This document shows, piece after piece, positions 11,183 to 23,199 of a stretch of 64,000 nucleotides of DNA (position 1 is the first letter of the stretch; each line of letters starts with the position of its first letter). Under the pieces are notes generated by a model. That model was not told the origin of the DNA. It did no database searches and saw only the letters and a program-made list of their open reading frames with translations. Position numbers and translations under genes: made by a program. The stretch is from Salticus scenicus (taxonomy: Eukaryota > Arthropoda > Arachnida > Araneae > Salticidae): the NCBI GenBank assembly GCA_963930645.1, contig OZ005648.1:106155167-106219166 (forward strand), read 5' to 3'.

Positions 11183-11561
11183 AATAATATTATAGTTTTA
11201 AAAAATTAAAGAACACGCTTTTATAGAAATGTGACCTAAAAAGCACAAAATATCTATCTTAGTATTAAAATGCAGGGTAAGAGAAAATCATGTGAGTGGC
11301 ACACCATAATATTTATACACATTTAAATCTTTAATTAAAAAATATCTTTATTAATTTAGAATTAAACAAAAACCATTTAAAAAAATCTCCCCTGACTGGG
11401 CTCGAACGCTAAACCTTTAGGTTCGTAGCGTGAAGCTTTATCTCACAGCCACAGCGTTCACGTAGGGAAAGTCTTTTTTTACAATATAGATTTTTTGTTT
11501 GCTCCCAGAGCGGTTACAAACATACAAACATACATACAGGTGAAGCTAATAAAAGCGTGTT
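11183..11561 (-). repeat. Interspersed repeat with embedded tRNA-like segment, copy 1
   Basis: Paralogue of 15963-16365. Short inverted ends AACACGCTTTTAT (11212) and ATAAAAGCGTGTT (to 11561) bracket the element. The similarity between copies runs about 30 bp further left (AATAATATTATA). On the minus strand the middle holds RNA polymerase III-type boxes: TGGCTGTGAGA (A-box-like) and GTTCGAGCCC (B box). The tRNA-like part lies about 110 nt inside the minus-strand 5' end rather than at it, which is odd for a SINE. Confidence 0.6.
11393..11456 (-). other. tRNA-like segment with A- and B-box matches
   Basis: Minus strand: TGGCTGTGAGA at 11441-11451 and GTTCGAGCCC at 11398-11407, about 35-40 nt apart as in a tRNA gene. 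The acceptor stem is not convincingly paired, so this is treated as a tRNA-derived promoter in a repeat and not as a working tRNA. Confidence 0.5.
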
Positions 11562-14500
11562 AAAAATATGAAAAATTATGTGCAAAAATACGATTTTTCA
11601 TACCAAATAAAACTCAATGAAATTAGATTTTTATTATTATAGGCCTGGGCAAAATCTGTACTGATCTAAACGCTATGGCAGAATTTAGGCGATAGAGCAA
11701 CATTGTTGCACAAAAGAAATTATCACTTGCAGAAAGATTTGCTCATAAAAATTAAAAATATTCCTAAATCAGTAGAAAATAGAAACTCATGTCTTATACT
11801 CGTATTTAAAAATTCTTCAACAGTCTATTAATAATATTGATACCTTTATAATTATATGTACATATTATGTGTAAATCAGATAATATGTCAATATTGTGTT
11901 GGAGAAAAGGTTTGCACAAATATGACTTGTATCAGAAAGCATAAAACATATTCTATCACATGGGATCTAAGTAGATCAAAACTATTTAAAATATTTTTGT
12001 CTTTTAACTTGTAATCAAAAAATAAATAAATAAATAAATAAATAAGAATAAAATAAAATAAAAATAAACTTGCTGTAACAGAATGGATACAGTTATTATA
12101 TTGACTGGGCATATCAGTTGCACTCTAATTTTTACATAAATATTCTAAACTTTTGAAAAACATCATTACATGTAGTAATTCATAATATAAACTTCAACTT
12201 ACCAATTTAACTTTCGCTTTATATAAAGATTTTTAAAATTTGATCAAAATAAATGTGAAATAGATTGATCAAAAATAATATTTTGAAAATTATATTTATT
12301 TGAATTATTAATATATAGAATATTGTCCACTCTGTTACATGAGCAGTGTAACAAAGTGGACAATTAAAATAAATAGAAGCTTTTTCTAATCATAAATAAA
12401 AAGTAATAATTAGGAAATTAATATTTAAAAAAATACTCTAAAAACGTTGGTTTGTTCACAGTTTTACGCAGAAAGTTTTTTTTTAATCAAATGTAGCATA
12501 ATGGACTTTCAATAACTCAAACTAACCATCGGAGCAAATGAGTATGTTTAGTTCTGCTTATTGTCTACGGAATCAAAAATTGTTCACTAAAAATGCACGT
12601 TGTAACACATACCCACCTCAAACATGTTGCCTGAATCAATCTAATTTTTTATTTTGTTTTAAAAATGACCGTGAGAAAGTGGACATTCTAAAACACACAA
12701 AATATTGGAACATCAAAAATAACTATTTTTTGCTTTGAAAAAAAAAAAAAAAAAAAAAAAAAATTAAACAAAATTTATTGTTTAAATTTTTATTTTATTT
12801 AAGAGATGAAATGTAATTGATATTTTATCATTGCTACAGTATTTAACCAGTTTCTTAAATAACGTTCAACTCTTTCATTTGAAACTGGGACAATAACATT
12901 TTTCTATTTGCTTCCAACTAAAAAATGTTTAAGATCTTCACAAAACATCTATGCCAAAACACAGTTTTAACATACATTTTATACTGTTTTTAATCAATAA
13001 ATATCTTTTCAAATAAATTGGCGACATGGCAAAAAAATAGTAATTTAGGATTGCTAAAGGTTAGATGTTCTAACTTTAATAGGAGCTTAGCTGTTGAAAC
13101 CTTTATGATATTTCATTTGCATTCCCATACTGCAAGAAAATTGACACAATTCAGTATTTCTAAAAAAATAACTTAAATATGACGATAAAACATTGACTAG
13201 TATTATATGATAAGTGCCTCTCAGGTAGATAAACTTTTTAGTTAGAGATGTGATAGTTTTTATGCACATCGGAGCACTTCATCCACATTTTCAATGCATA
13301 GACTTAAAATTGCCCTATTTTGAGTTGTATGTGTCACTTTTCTTTCCAGGGATGTGATATAATGGTGAGAAATTTTGTTTTTTGGGCCATTATGGATATA
13401 ATTATTCTTGGATCTCTTTAGAATATAAATTTATATAAAGACCAAAAAGGGAGGCGCACAACTAGATATACATTACATGAAGAACCTATATTCAAATTAA
13501 GAAAGTGCAGTCGTTTTTAAATTAAGAGATAAGCACATATACAGGCATCCTAAAATCTTGTAAAATACTGGAAATCTTTGTCCAAAGTGGGAGGTTATAT
13601 CAAGAACAAAATTAGAGGTGTACTTCAAGATGTCATAACAATCAGAAATATAAATTGATAATATTTTATGATCATTCATTTTTCATCTATACAAAATACA
13701 GAATCTATTTTGTAAATTGGTTACTTTACAATTTATACAAGAAAGTAAAAAACCTTTAACTTTCATGGATTTTGCATATGAACTCATATAGTGAAATAAC
13801 AGTTAATTCAAGGAAAATAGACTATAAAATAATACTTGTTCTCTTGTGACTGTGTACGTTTTATTAACATATTAAACTGAATATATTTCGTAATTTAAAT
13901 GGAGTTTAACATATCAGTGTAAAGCATACATATTTATTACTTTTAGATTGTTTAAATTTATTGTAATTATTTTAAAGTTGCTCTTATTTAACTAAATGTT
14001 TAAAAAAAAAGAAAGATGTTTTTATGTGAAGACTCAGAAATAAACCCTCAAAAGTGTGAAGTAACTGTCCTTAAATGAATAAGCATTCAATCAGAATTTG
14101 TAAAGATACCCATGTGTGCAAAATTTGGTGGATCTTTGTCACCCCTTTCTACAGAGAAACTTAATGTCAAAATGACTCGCACACACACAGGTAATTTAAT
14201 TATTAGTAGAGATTATAATACATTTTAAATGTTCCTAAATTTTTAATCTGTTATCCACTTATACAAATTTAGAGTTTAGAAATATTTACTTATTTATATT
14301 TTAAGCAATAAAGTATTACTTTCCGATATTAATCAATGTATAATCTACCTTGCATATTGAGATGCACACATGAATCTGGAGTTACATGTTAAACTTACAG
14401 ATAGAATTTAGAAAAGAAACTTACGATGTATGCCTGTTTAAAGTATTTTCATTTTTAACTAAGTCCAAGATTTTAACAGAAAAAAAAATGAGTAAAGATC

Positions 14501-14744
14501 TTAAAAAGGGGGGTTAGTAGCATTGCATATAGTTTTGGGCAATGTAATATCATACAAAAGTAATTCGATTGATTCATAAAAATTTATTTTGAATTTAAAA
14601 TATAACTATCAATTTTTCGTGATTATGTCCACTCGTAATTGATCAACGAATACGCATTGAATTAACAAACTGATTGCCATGAAAATTCTTTTCATCACAC
14701 AATCATTAAAATTTTTATACTTTACGTTAATTCACAAAACTGTA
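11562..14744. other. AT-rich DNA without recognised genes
   Basis: Contains (AAAT)n at about 12019-12060, a poly(A) run at about 12738-12763, the hairpin at 12322-12364 and a (CA)n patch near 14182. The tail at 14100-14220 (CATGTGTGCAAAATTTGG ... ACACACACAGG ... TTAGTAGAGA) resembles 3' ends of dispersed arthropod repeats but is not assignable. No coding region of credible length was found on either strand. Confidence 0.4.
12322..12364. repeat. 18-bp stem hairpin
   Basis: ATTGTCCACTCTGTTACA (12322-12339) pairs with TGTAACAAAGTGGACAAT (12347-12364) with one mismatch around a 7-nt loop. A related word, GTGGACATTCTAA, occurs near 12680. Could be a tiny fold-back element or a relic TIR; function unknown. 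Confidence 0.6.
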
Positions 14745-14893
14745 CACTGTAAAAAATATGTCCTATTTGCTGTCAGAAATTCTCTTTAATTTGAGAAAAT
14801 ATGCGTAATTTACGAAATAATTACGTTGTCAGAACGTATTTTCTCAAATTATAGAGAATTTCTGGCAGCAAATAGGACATATTTTTTACAGTG
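14745..14893. mobile_element. Palindromic Tc1/mariner-type MITE
   Basis: CACTGTAAAAAATATG at the left is matched by CATATTTTTTACAGTG at the right. The inverted arms extend about 58 bp with few differences around a short centre. Flanking dinucleotides are TA on both sides (14743-14744 and 14894-14895). There is no coding capacity at 149 bp. Confidence 0.85.
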
Positions 14894-14895
14894 TA

Positions 14896-15962
14896 GAATC
14901 TGAAAATGGAATATCAGCATAAAACCTTTGCTGCATATCCCTTGTAACACATAATGTAATATGTATTAAATGATTTTAAATCCCATGCAATGCGTACATT
15001 ACTCAACAAAAAACATCAAAAATTGATGATCACTTTTTAAAATATATCTAAACACATTTATCATAACATGTTAATCTACACATCTTTTGTTTAAAATCAA
15101 ATTCAATTTCAAAGTTTCTATCCACTATTTTTAAACATAAACAGTACGAAATATAAATTAAAATACAATTTTATAACATACCTTGTAAATACAAATAAAA
15201 AAAATATATTACCGAAATTTTTATTCTGTGGATAACCAAATTTTGTCATAATTTCTTACATAAAGTGATAATTTCAATTTATTATTTAATATCTAGCATC
15301 ACAATTTTCTTTAGACTATCAAAATTCTTGTAATTCACAAATAAATATTGTTGAAAACTAAAACTTTTACCGTTTCACAAAAAGAATTAGCTAAAATTAA
15401 TTCATTGTTGTGACCATTGTTAGACATTTTTTTTCACCGAAATTCATCCTATTGTTAGAAAATGCGTAATTGAACATACTTTATGAATGGAAATATAAAT
15501 TGGATTGGAGGTAACAAAACTTTCTCTTATGCCTGGGAGTTAAAAATAAAACAATTATACATAGCATGTATTTCTGTATGAGAGTGCCTATTGCCCCTAA
15601 ACGTCCGTTTGACTATTGTAAATGCATTCATAGCACATTTAAGGTTACGATTAAATCTAGAAATGCATTTTAGAAAGGCATTTAGATTCGTATATATCTT
15701 ATTGAAACCACTTCTTGAAATAGTCCTAAAAAAAAAAAAAAAAAAAAAGTAAAGCGGTGACTTAAAAATATTAAACAACACGCCACATTTTCCCCTTCAT
15801 AGCAACAAATTTTATATTAATCGACCACGTAAAGATCTCGCATTTGAGCAATTAAACGCAAATTAATTTAAATAGCTGCGACACGATTCCACTTTTCAGA
15901 AACCTAATGCAAAAGTTTCGGAAATCAAATTTGAAAAAAGCTCACATACTGTTAAAGGTGAA
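14896..15962. other. AT-rich stretch, nothing recognised
   Basis: No gene, TIR or internal repeat seen apart from a poly(A) run at about 15728-15748. Confidence 0.35.
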
Positions 15963-16365
15963 AATAATATTATACTTTTAAAAAATTAAAGAACACGCTT
16001 TTAATGAAATGTGTACTAAAAAGTAAAAAATATCTATCTTTATAGTATTAAAATGCAGGGTAGTAGAGAATCGTGTTGAGTGACACACCATAATATTTAC
16101 ATATTTTTAAATCTTTAATTAAATAACATAATGAAGGAATGAGAAATAAATAATTTAGAATTAAACAAAAACCATTTTTAAAAAATCTCCCTTGACTGGG
16201 CTCGAACGTTAGACCTTTAGGTTCTTATTCCGGAGCTTTACCTCACAGCCACAGCGTTCACGTAGGGAAAGTATTTTTTTACAATATAGATTTTTTGTTT
16301 GCTCCCAGAGCGGTTACAAACATACATACAAACATGCATACAGGTGAAGCTAATAAAAGCGTGTT
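15963..16365 (-). repeat. Interspersed repeat with embedded tRNA-like segment, copy 2
   Basis: Same element as 11183-11561: AACACGCTTTTA near 15992, minus-strand boxes GTTCGAGCCC (16198-16207) and TGGCTGTGAGG (16241-16251), and the end ATAAAAGCGTGTT by 16365. The segment between the boxes has diverged, with CTTATTCCGG in place of CGTAGCGTG. Confidence 0.6.
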
Positions 16366-17655
16366 AAAAAATTGTCATCTTCAGCGTTTGTTGACGAATT
16401 AATATATTTCTGCTGTTGCTTTTGCGGTTAAGCATAATTTATTTTAAGCAACGGCGAAATAGTTCTGTATTTCATAACTGGTAGGGGAAAAAATCGCATA
16501 TTTTTGTTAATCGTCCACCCACCCAGCCACACATACACACACACAGAGAGAGAGAAAAAAAGCACTTTCATTAGTTGGAAGTGGAAATATATATATATAT
16601 TTTTTTTTCAAGAGTTTATGTAGGAAACATTTAAGTCGAACCTAGCACGATTTAAATAAACTGTAATAAAAAACCAGCGATCTTCAAATGAAAATTTCAC
16701 TGAAATGAATGAACACAAAAATGAAATGTAAAAAGAGTGAACACAAAAAAAGAAGAAAAAAAAAGAATTTTTATTTAATGTAAAATTAAATTACATATTT
16801 TGTCACTTAAGCCATACTACTTTTAATATATTTATTTGACTTGTGCCTTAGTTCATTTATTCCAGTAAAGGACCCTATACGAAAAATGATGACACCTAAA
16901 ACAGGCCTTTCACGAGAATGGATGAATATAAAATAGATACTTCATTAAAAAAAAAAAAAAAAAAAAAAAAATCTAGCAATTTTAAAATTCTTTTGAAAAT
17001 TTCAGACGGTAATATTCTTCACTATGTTAATCAAACGAAAAGTTTCCAAAAAGTGGCGACTAAGCTAAATGGTCCTACAAGCCACATGCGTACAACTTAA
17101 AATTTTAATTTTCAGGTCTAACTTGAAATTTATCGTTATTAGTCGAACTTTAAAAGGGACGTCCTCATAAGACCTCCAATACAACAGTTTTTAATTTCCT
17201 GGGATTATTTGTTTTAAAATTATATTGATAAAAGAGAGACACTCAGGCTCACTGACCAACATTTAAAAAAACAAACTAATACTTTGCCTACCATGTGGAT
17301 AATAGAAAACAATTTTCATTCCTAAGAAACTTTCCTGTGCCCGGTAACACTTTCATTACGAAACAAGTATTCAGAACTTGAAATGCATTTTAAGAAATTT
17401 CTAAGAGTAGTTCCTAATATATGAAAATTCTTGTTATGCTAACCTATAAATTAGGTTAGGTTATTTTGAGGTGTCGCACTACGGTCATTCTTTTGCATAT
17501 TAAAGCTCGGCACCTACAGCTTACAGCGTGTACCGAAACAATACGAACATCCATGCCTAAACAGGGATTTTAAACTGGCACCTTTCAATTCAAACTGCAC
17601 CTTTCAATTAACAAATTTCAGCTAACTGGCACCTTTCAATTCAGCCATCAGATGA
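16366..17655. other. Non-coding stretch with simple repeats
   Basis: (CA)n(GA)n at about 16523-16557, (TA)n at 16588-16600, and poly(A) at about 16948-16970. The phrase TGGCACCTTTCAATT occurs in three close variants between 17576 and 17641. No gene seen. Confidence 0.4.
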
Positions 17656-17659
17656 GAAA

Positions 17660-18290
17660 CTTACAAAACAACATTACTCTGCAAGAAAAAAAAATTTTTT
17701 TCGAGCCCTGATAACATTCCTGCTGATTCTTATGCAAAATGACCTCCTGAATCCAAATATGACTCCTATTTAGCCCAATCATGCACCGTTTTCTTAGACC
17801 CCCCCCCCACACACACACAGTTTTTACCATTGTTCAGTAATTTTATGGCCATGAATTTGATTTGGAGAATAGAAAAGAGTTATTTTAACGCTTAAAAACA
17901 GAAAAAAAATGTTTTTATAATAAATAATAATTATAATTAATAATAATAATTGATCAATAAAATGTAATAAAGGTAATTTATAATTTCAGTGACAAATCAC
18001 CCCCCCCCCCTAAATTTTCCCCTTGCTCCAAACGCTCCTATTTTAGAATTTTTCCATTCTGTAGCCCATCCGAAGATATTTAACAGTTAAAATAATCCTT
18101 TCCTCCCATACAAATCATAATTATAGTTATAAAATTTCAGAAAAGTAATATAAATAAGGGCACATGCCAAAAAAACGGTGGGTGATAGGGCAAAATGAGC
18201 GTCGTATTCGGATTCAGGAAGTCATTTTACACAAGAATTTGCAAAAATAGCGTTGGGGCCGATTTTCCTGCAGAGCAGTGTAATTGTCAT
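17660..18290. repeat. Large imperfect inverted repeat
   Basis: The left arm (about 17665-17800, with AAAATGACCTCCTGAATCC) and right arm (about 18160-18285, with GGATTCAGGAAGTCATTTT) are reverse complements along about 125 bp, around a ~360-bp centre that holds runs of C at 17800 and 18001. Likely a fold-back or TIR element; no TSD was resolved. Confidence 0.6.
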
Positions 18291-18469
18291 ATGATACTAT
18301 CATATGAAACATCATATAATATTTATGGTCATATTATATTTTATATAAAATTCTGCATGAAACAAATTTTATACGTATAATATATGCTTTTTTAACTATA
18401 AATAATGCATTTTAGGTCTTTATGATAATTAACAAGAAATTTAGATTCCAAGCTAATATCAATTATTTA

Positions 18470-18625
18470 ATTATATTGATAACAGGCACACAACCATACC
18501 CTAAAACCTTGATAATTTTTGTTTCTGATTCAAGGGACCCAAATTGTGTGATTACGATAAAATCTCATTTTTTTTTAATAACCCTAAAACAGTATTTCTC
18601 TACAATATAGTACGAGAAAGTAAAA
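18470..18625 (-). mobile_element. Hairpin-start element (family 2), 5' fragment
   Basis: Reverse-complement copy of the family-2 5' end: the plus strand reads CAAGGGACCC ... TACAATATAGTACGAGAAAGTA. It stands head to head with the copy starting at 18657. Confidence 0.45.
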
Positions 18626-18656
18626 GAAAAAAAATTCTGGTATGTCATTTATACAA

Positions 18657-19545
18657 TTTTTACTTTCTCTTACCCATATATATGGTAGAGAAAGTATTGC
18701 TTTGAGTCAAATTTTCGAAATTGAGTTTTTGTTATGCTTACATGTTTTGAAGTTCCCTGAATCCAAAAATCATAGTCTTAGAGGTTGGTTTCTCTCTCTC
18801 TCTCTTTCTGTGTGTGCGTATGTGTATGTCTGTCTGTTATCAGTACATCTCAAGAACCAGTGATAGCAGAAAATCCAAACTTGGTTTTCTAAATGTGCAT
18901 CATATAGGGATGCTACAGTAAGCTTTTCGTTGAGACCAAACAAATGGTTCGCATACCTGCCAACATCTTAATTATGAACCAGAAGATTTTTTTTTTTTTT
19001 GTACATGCCCGTTTTTCTACGCCACTGTATTTTTAGAGTAAATATCTCCAAATGTAGTTGCGATCAAATAAGTAAAAAATCACTCTAAAAATGACTGGTG
19101 TGAAAAGAAAGTCGGATGCTAAAAATCTTGAATTTAAAGAGATGGTTGTCAGGTATGGGTTCGTGTATGCGGGCATCCAAGAGAATTCAAATACGTTATG
19201 TCTATTTGGAAAATTCTGGTAAGTACAGTATAACATCTACAGGCTGACTTAAACGAAACAGAATAAACAAAATTTGACCTATTCATAAAAGCATGTTTTG
19301 TGTAGATTGTGGTATGGAAATCATTTATAAGCCGTTTACCCAAAGTATTTGGATATATTAGGGCTATACTTGGAAATTACAGGAAATCGTAAATTCCTTT
19401 TGCGTTAGATGTTTTTCAAGTAAGACTAGTTTTAAATACACAGTACTGTTTATAGTGCATATTGATTATAGACAATATACAGGGCCACCCAGAATTAAGC
19501 AAAACGTCCTTTTCTATTGAATGTAATTGATGGTTTGTACATTTG
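18657..19545 (+). mobile_element. Hairpin-start element (family 2), copy
   Basis: Begins with a near-perfect palindrome, TACTTTCTCTTACC...GGTAGAGAAAGTA, then AATTTTCGAAATTGAG, CCCTGAATCCAAAAATCAT, a (CT)n/(TGTGTG) tract and CATCTCAAGAACCAGTGAT. Copies with the same order lie at 45098-46858 and, reversed, at 42950-43427. The end is near the phrase ACCCAGAATTAAGCAAAA (about 19488), shared with 45664 and 46617. Non-coding; resembles non-autonomous Helentron-type repeats. Confidence 0.55.
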
Positions 19546-20743
19546 TTCTTCTCAAAAAAAAAAAAAAAAAAAAAAAAGAAAAAGATGATGATAGGAGTTT
19601 TGTCAATATTTATTTATAATCAGTGAACGCTCTATTACAACTGGTCATAAATTGAATCAAATGAAAAATGTGAGTAAAACGCCTTTCAGTTTAGGTTTTA
19701 TTTTTAGAGAAATGAAATTCTGCCCATCCTAACTGTCATAACTTTTTTAATTCACCTAGTATTTGTCTGGGGTTTTCACATAAGTTGCTCAATACTTTTG
19801 ACTATTAGATTATGCAAATGATTTTTTTTTAAAGCTAGCGCATGCGTAGTTAAAAATTATTCAGTAAAAATGCTCCTATTTCGTAAGATATTGAACATTT
19901 TTGCATTCTGATTGCAGTATACTGTGTCTAATATAGAAAGTAAAATTTTAAAAAATTGTCTTTGCATTGGGAATAATGCCTAAATGTTATAATTTAAAAA
20001 AAAAATATTTTTTTCATTAAAAAATATGTTATATCTCTATGAATATATGTGGTAGCCCTATAAAAATTTATATAGATAAAGAAAAAGAGATTCGCAATCC
20101 CATGCTACAGACAAAACGCTTTTGAAGCATTATTTTTTATAGGATAAATCAAAACTCTTTTTTTTTTTTTTTTTTGACATTTTTTTACCGGACCCTTTTC
20201 CTTTCCAAGACAAAACTTTTGCTGAAATATATGAGGCATAATATGTTCTTTACACTACCAAAGTTTCAAGATGTGCGTGTGTGTGTGTGAGATTCCTAAA
20301 CAACTTTTCTAGATATTTCACAAAACGTCTAAATCCAAAAGTGTCTAAATAGTTATCGGTAGATAGTGTGTTGTATATACATTAGGCACAGAAAATATAT
20401 TAAAAAACAAAAAATGAAAAGCATTCAGAGCTATTTCTGATCATAACATTTATATAAACGAATTTTCTTATGTAGCTCTGTAAATGAACCTTTATTGCTT
20501 TCCATGCAATATTCTAAATAAAACATGTTTTTGTGCATATAAAAATATATGTTAAATTAGTTTTTTTAGAACAGTCTCAAGACTTAAAATTTACCACCAA
20601 GAAATTTCACCCGTAGACGTAAAATTTTTTAATGTTTTTTGAACATACCTGTACACATGTTATTTGTCCGATTTCCTTAAATGTTTCAAGTAAAATATCA
20701 TAATTTGAAATTACTACAGATATTTGTTTTTTAGTTATGCTTA
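19546..20743. other. AT-rich sequence with decayed repeats
   Basis: Poly(A) at 19554-19577, poly(T) at 20158-20175, and a (TG)n patch at about 20275-20290. Phrases such as CTCTGTAAATGAACC (about 20477) link it to the internal tandem units of the family described at 23200-24390. No gene seen. Confidence 0.35.
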
Positions 20744-20747
20744 TTAA

Positions 20748-20977
20748 CCCTCGCTTTCCCAAGATCAAGGCGTTACTTCAGAAAATTGTTTTCAGCTGCA
20801 GCTTGGCACGTTTGGCGAAAACCACCATCACTGTGCCTTTTTGTATCGTTTAGAAGTTGCAACATACCACTGGTTACGTTTGCTATCTCTGGCGAATTAG
20901 CGCACTTTTGAATGAGGTGGGTTTTAAATTTCAACTTCAAAATGGGGTCGAAATGACCCATCTTGGGAAAGCGAGGG
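20748..20977. mobile_element. piggyBac-type MITE
   Basis: Starts CCCTCGCTTTCCCAAGAT and ends ATCTTGGGAAAGCGAGGG, a perfect 18-bp inverted pair, flanked by TTAA on both sides (20744-20747 and 20978-20981). TTAA target choice and the CCC start are piggyBac hallmarks. 230 bp, no transposase. The minus-strand open frame across it is not a gene. Confidence 0.9.
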
Positions 20978-21109
20978 TTAAAGAAAGAAAAAAAAAGACA
21001 CACAGAGTACAAAACAGTACAAAAAAGTACAAAACTTTGATTGGTTGGGTTTTAACATCGTTGTAGTACGGTGCAAACAAAACTTTGAATAAACACCATA
21101 AAATGCAAG

Positions 21110-21165
21110 AACACTCTGCAACTGTTTCGAGTCGAAAGAAAAACTCGACTCTTCTTCAAGCACAG
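21110..21165 (-). ncRNA. Hammerhead-like relic with strong helix II
   Basis: Minus strand: CTTGAAGAA, then GAGTCGA paired with TCGACTC (7 bp), then GAAACAGTTGC. The position of the C3-A9 box, helix II and GAAA agrees with the other PLE ends, but the box starts TTGAAGA (C3 changed) and the stem III palindrome is imperfect, so it is probably inactive. Confidence 0.35.
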
Positions 21166-21354
21166 TCAGCAATGAATCCATTATAATCCATTGCTAACTG
21201 TACTCGTTTCAATTATCTTCCAAAAATTCGTAAGCCCACTCTTTGCTTTCGGCATATTATGTTTCATATTTATACGACTTCTTATAATCTTGCTCGTTTT
21301 CTTTAAAAATTTCTTTATTACTTAACTAGTACTAACTTTTATACTGTAAAAAAC

Positions 21355-22200
21355 TTGTATGACTTTGTGGACAAACTTAAATGCATTTCTCCCTCTAACT
21401 ATACTATGATTTCTTTGGATATTAAATCTTTTATTATTAATATTCTTATTCAAGGTTCTCTAGTTTGTTTAGAGAGGAGATTACGGGAATTCCATTATTC
21501 TGCTATTGAAATTGAAGAGCTTGTGAATTTAGTTCATTTATGTATCAGACAAGCTGCCTCCATTTTTAATGGTACATATTATTTTCAAAATGAGAGCATA
21601 GCAATTGGCTGTCCTCTCTGCTCTCTGCCTTTTGCTTTCTGACATTTATTATGCACTGTTTTGAAGAAAAAAACTCTTCGATGTATATATAAATTTCCTC
21701 ACTGTTTTAGGTATGTTGTTGACACTTACCTTCTTGCTTCCTCTGATGTCGGTATTTCCTGTTTATTTTCTTTGGTCAATTCGACTGACCCTTGCATTTA
21801 GTTCACTTTCGAGATTGAAAAGAATTGCTCCTTGCGTTTCCCTGACACTTTTTGTGTCTAAGCACAAGGATCGGTTCTCAACCATTATCTTTAGAAGATC
21901 CTTCTCTTCCGCCGCAGGCTTTCTCTAACCACGCCCCTCAACAGAAAATGTCTGCTTTCTATACTTATGTTTTTCGTGACTTACACATTTGTTCTGATCG
22001 GTCTAGTCTTTAGAAAGAAATTAATTGTGAAAAATCTTTTGCTCTTTCTTTATGGCTATAACCCCTCTATTTATCGATAACGCTCTAAATAAATTTAAAA
22101 ATCCTAAAAATTCTGCTACCAAACTGAACGATCACGGTCTCATTTCAGTAGTTTTAACTTTTTATTAATCAATTTCTTTTAAAATTCCTAAAAATCTTTC
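21355..22200 (+). pseudogene. PLE reverse transcriptase, decayed
   Basis: Open from 21355 with MISLDIKSF, LVCLERRLREFHYSA, LVHLCIRQAA and IFNGTYYFQNESIAIGCPL, which are Penelope-type RT palm motifs. A frameshift follows. The catalytic box reads RYVVDT (about 21707-21725) where RYVDDT is expected, so one of the two aspartates is lost. The frame continues with TFEIEKNCSLRFPD before several stops. Normally RT of this class primes on nicked target DNA. This copy is non-functional. Confidence 0.75.
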
Positions 22201-22269
22201 ATCGTTTAGTTTTAAAGTCATTAACAAACCCGTCGAAAAATATAAATTATCTTCTTTTAAAGATCCCAT

Positions 22270-22546
22270 TCCTATTAAAAACTGATCAAGGTGTTATTTA
22301 ATTCCGTGTTCTCCGTGTAATTTAGGTTATAATGGTCGAACTAAAAGTGGTTTGAAATATAGAATAAATAAGCACCGTCGAAATATTTGTAATGAAGAGT
22401 ATTCCAAATTTTCTATTGCTTCCCATTGCTGGTTTCATGGTCATCGTTTTGATTTTTCTAAAACTAAGATAATTTCTTTTCCTATCTCCTCTTCCTATTT
22501 GGATATCCATGAAGCTGTTTTCGTATTTAAAAATTCGAAAAAATAA
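22270..22546 (+). pseudogene. PLE GIY-YIG endonuclease, decayed
   Basis: CYLIPCSPCNLGYNGRTK gives the first motif region and a degraded YIG box (YNG), followed by KYRINKHRRNICNEEYSKF, ASHCWFHGHRFDFSKTKII and YLDIHEAVFVFKN, ending at TAA. The pattern of His, Cys and Glu around SHCWFHGH and the IHE helix matches the same domain at 9970-10212 and 25571-25930. It follows the RT remains in the same orientation, as in intact PLEs. Stops lie upstream, so it is a relic. Confidence 0.75.
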
Positions 22547-22853
22547 ATTGTTAATGATATTTCTTCCACTCCGTTCTTGTCTGATGCTGGGGAATTACTT
22601 ACATAATTTCGATTTTAGTTTAGTTTTGATTTTTGATTTATTTATTTATTTATAATTCTGCTCACACCAATATTTATATTTACATTCGACTTTATTCATT
22701 TTTGCTCTTCACTTTATTTTGTTTTGTGCGTTCCTGTGCTTTGTTTTCATTGCAGCACTCGTGCTTACTTTGTTCGCCTGACGAAGGGTTGCGTTTTCTT
22801 TGAAACCGAAACAAGTGAGTTCTTACATTTTATGGTGTTTATTCAAAGTTTTG

Positions 22854-23199
22854 TAATTATTATTCTACAAAGCTAGCTCAAAAAACTGTAATTTTTCTAC
22901 CATTTGCAGGTAAAAGAAAGTAAACTTGTGGATCTGCAGATCAGGAGCCTCAATGCATCATATATTATTCAACAGATCATTTTTGTTTATTCCATATTAT
23001 ATAATATATATACTGACTGGACTGAATTTACTCGCCACGTAAACAGATATGTTTCGGATGGGGGCTTCCGGCCACCCTCAACCCCCGCACTATCACTCTT
23101 TTTATATCTATATATATGTGTGTGTATATTTATATATAAACCTAGTAAAAGCCCTCTATTACATTCTTTTAACTCATGAATACTTGTACTGAATTTCAT
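22854..23199. other. Spacer with (TA)/(TG) tracts
   Basis: The C-rich GGGGGCTTCCGGCCACCC near 23060, followed by TATATATGTGTGTGTATA. Two open frames overlap here on opposite strands; neither has support. Confidence 0.3.

Larger units (their letters stand above)
21068..22853 (+). mobile_element. Penelope-like element, decayed, with inverted 5' end fragment
   Basis: The left edge (about 21068-21170) is a minus-strand copy of the 3' terminus (CAAAACTTTGAATAAACACC ... GTTTCGAGTCGAAAG). From about 21190 the element runs on the plus strand through RT (21355-22200), GIY-YIG (22270-22550) and the 3' end (22740-22853, TCGCCTGACGAAGGG ... GGTGTTTATTCAAAGTTTTG). So it again has facing 3' ends. Old and full of frameshifts. 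Confidence 0.8.

Noticed and set aside
11393..11456. A functional tRNA gene
   Set aside because: A- and B-box-like words are present but no consistent acceptor stem or anticodon arm; two diverged copies within a repeat.
17443..17465. TTAGGTTAGGTTA resembling arthropod telomere repeat (TTAGG)n
   Set aside because: Only about two units; too short to call interstitial telomeric DNA.
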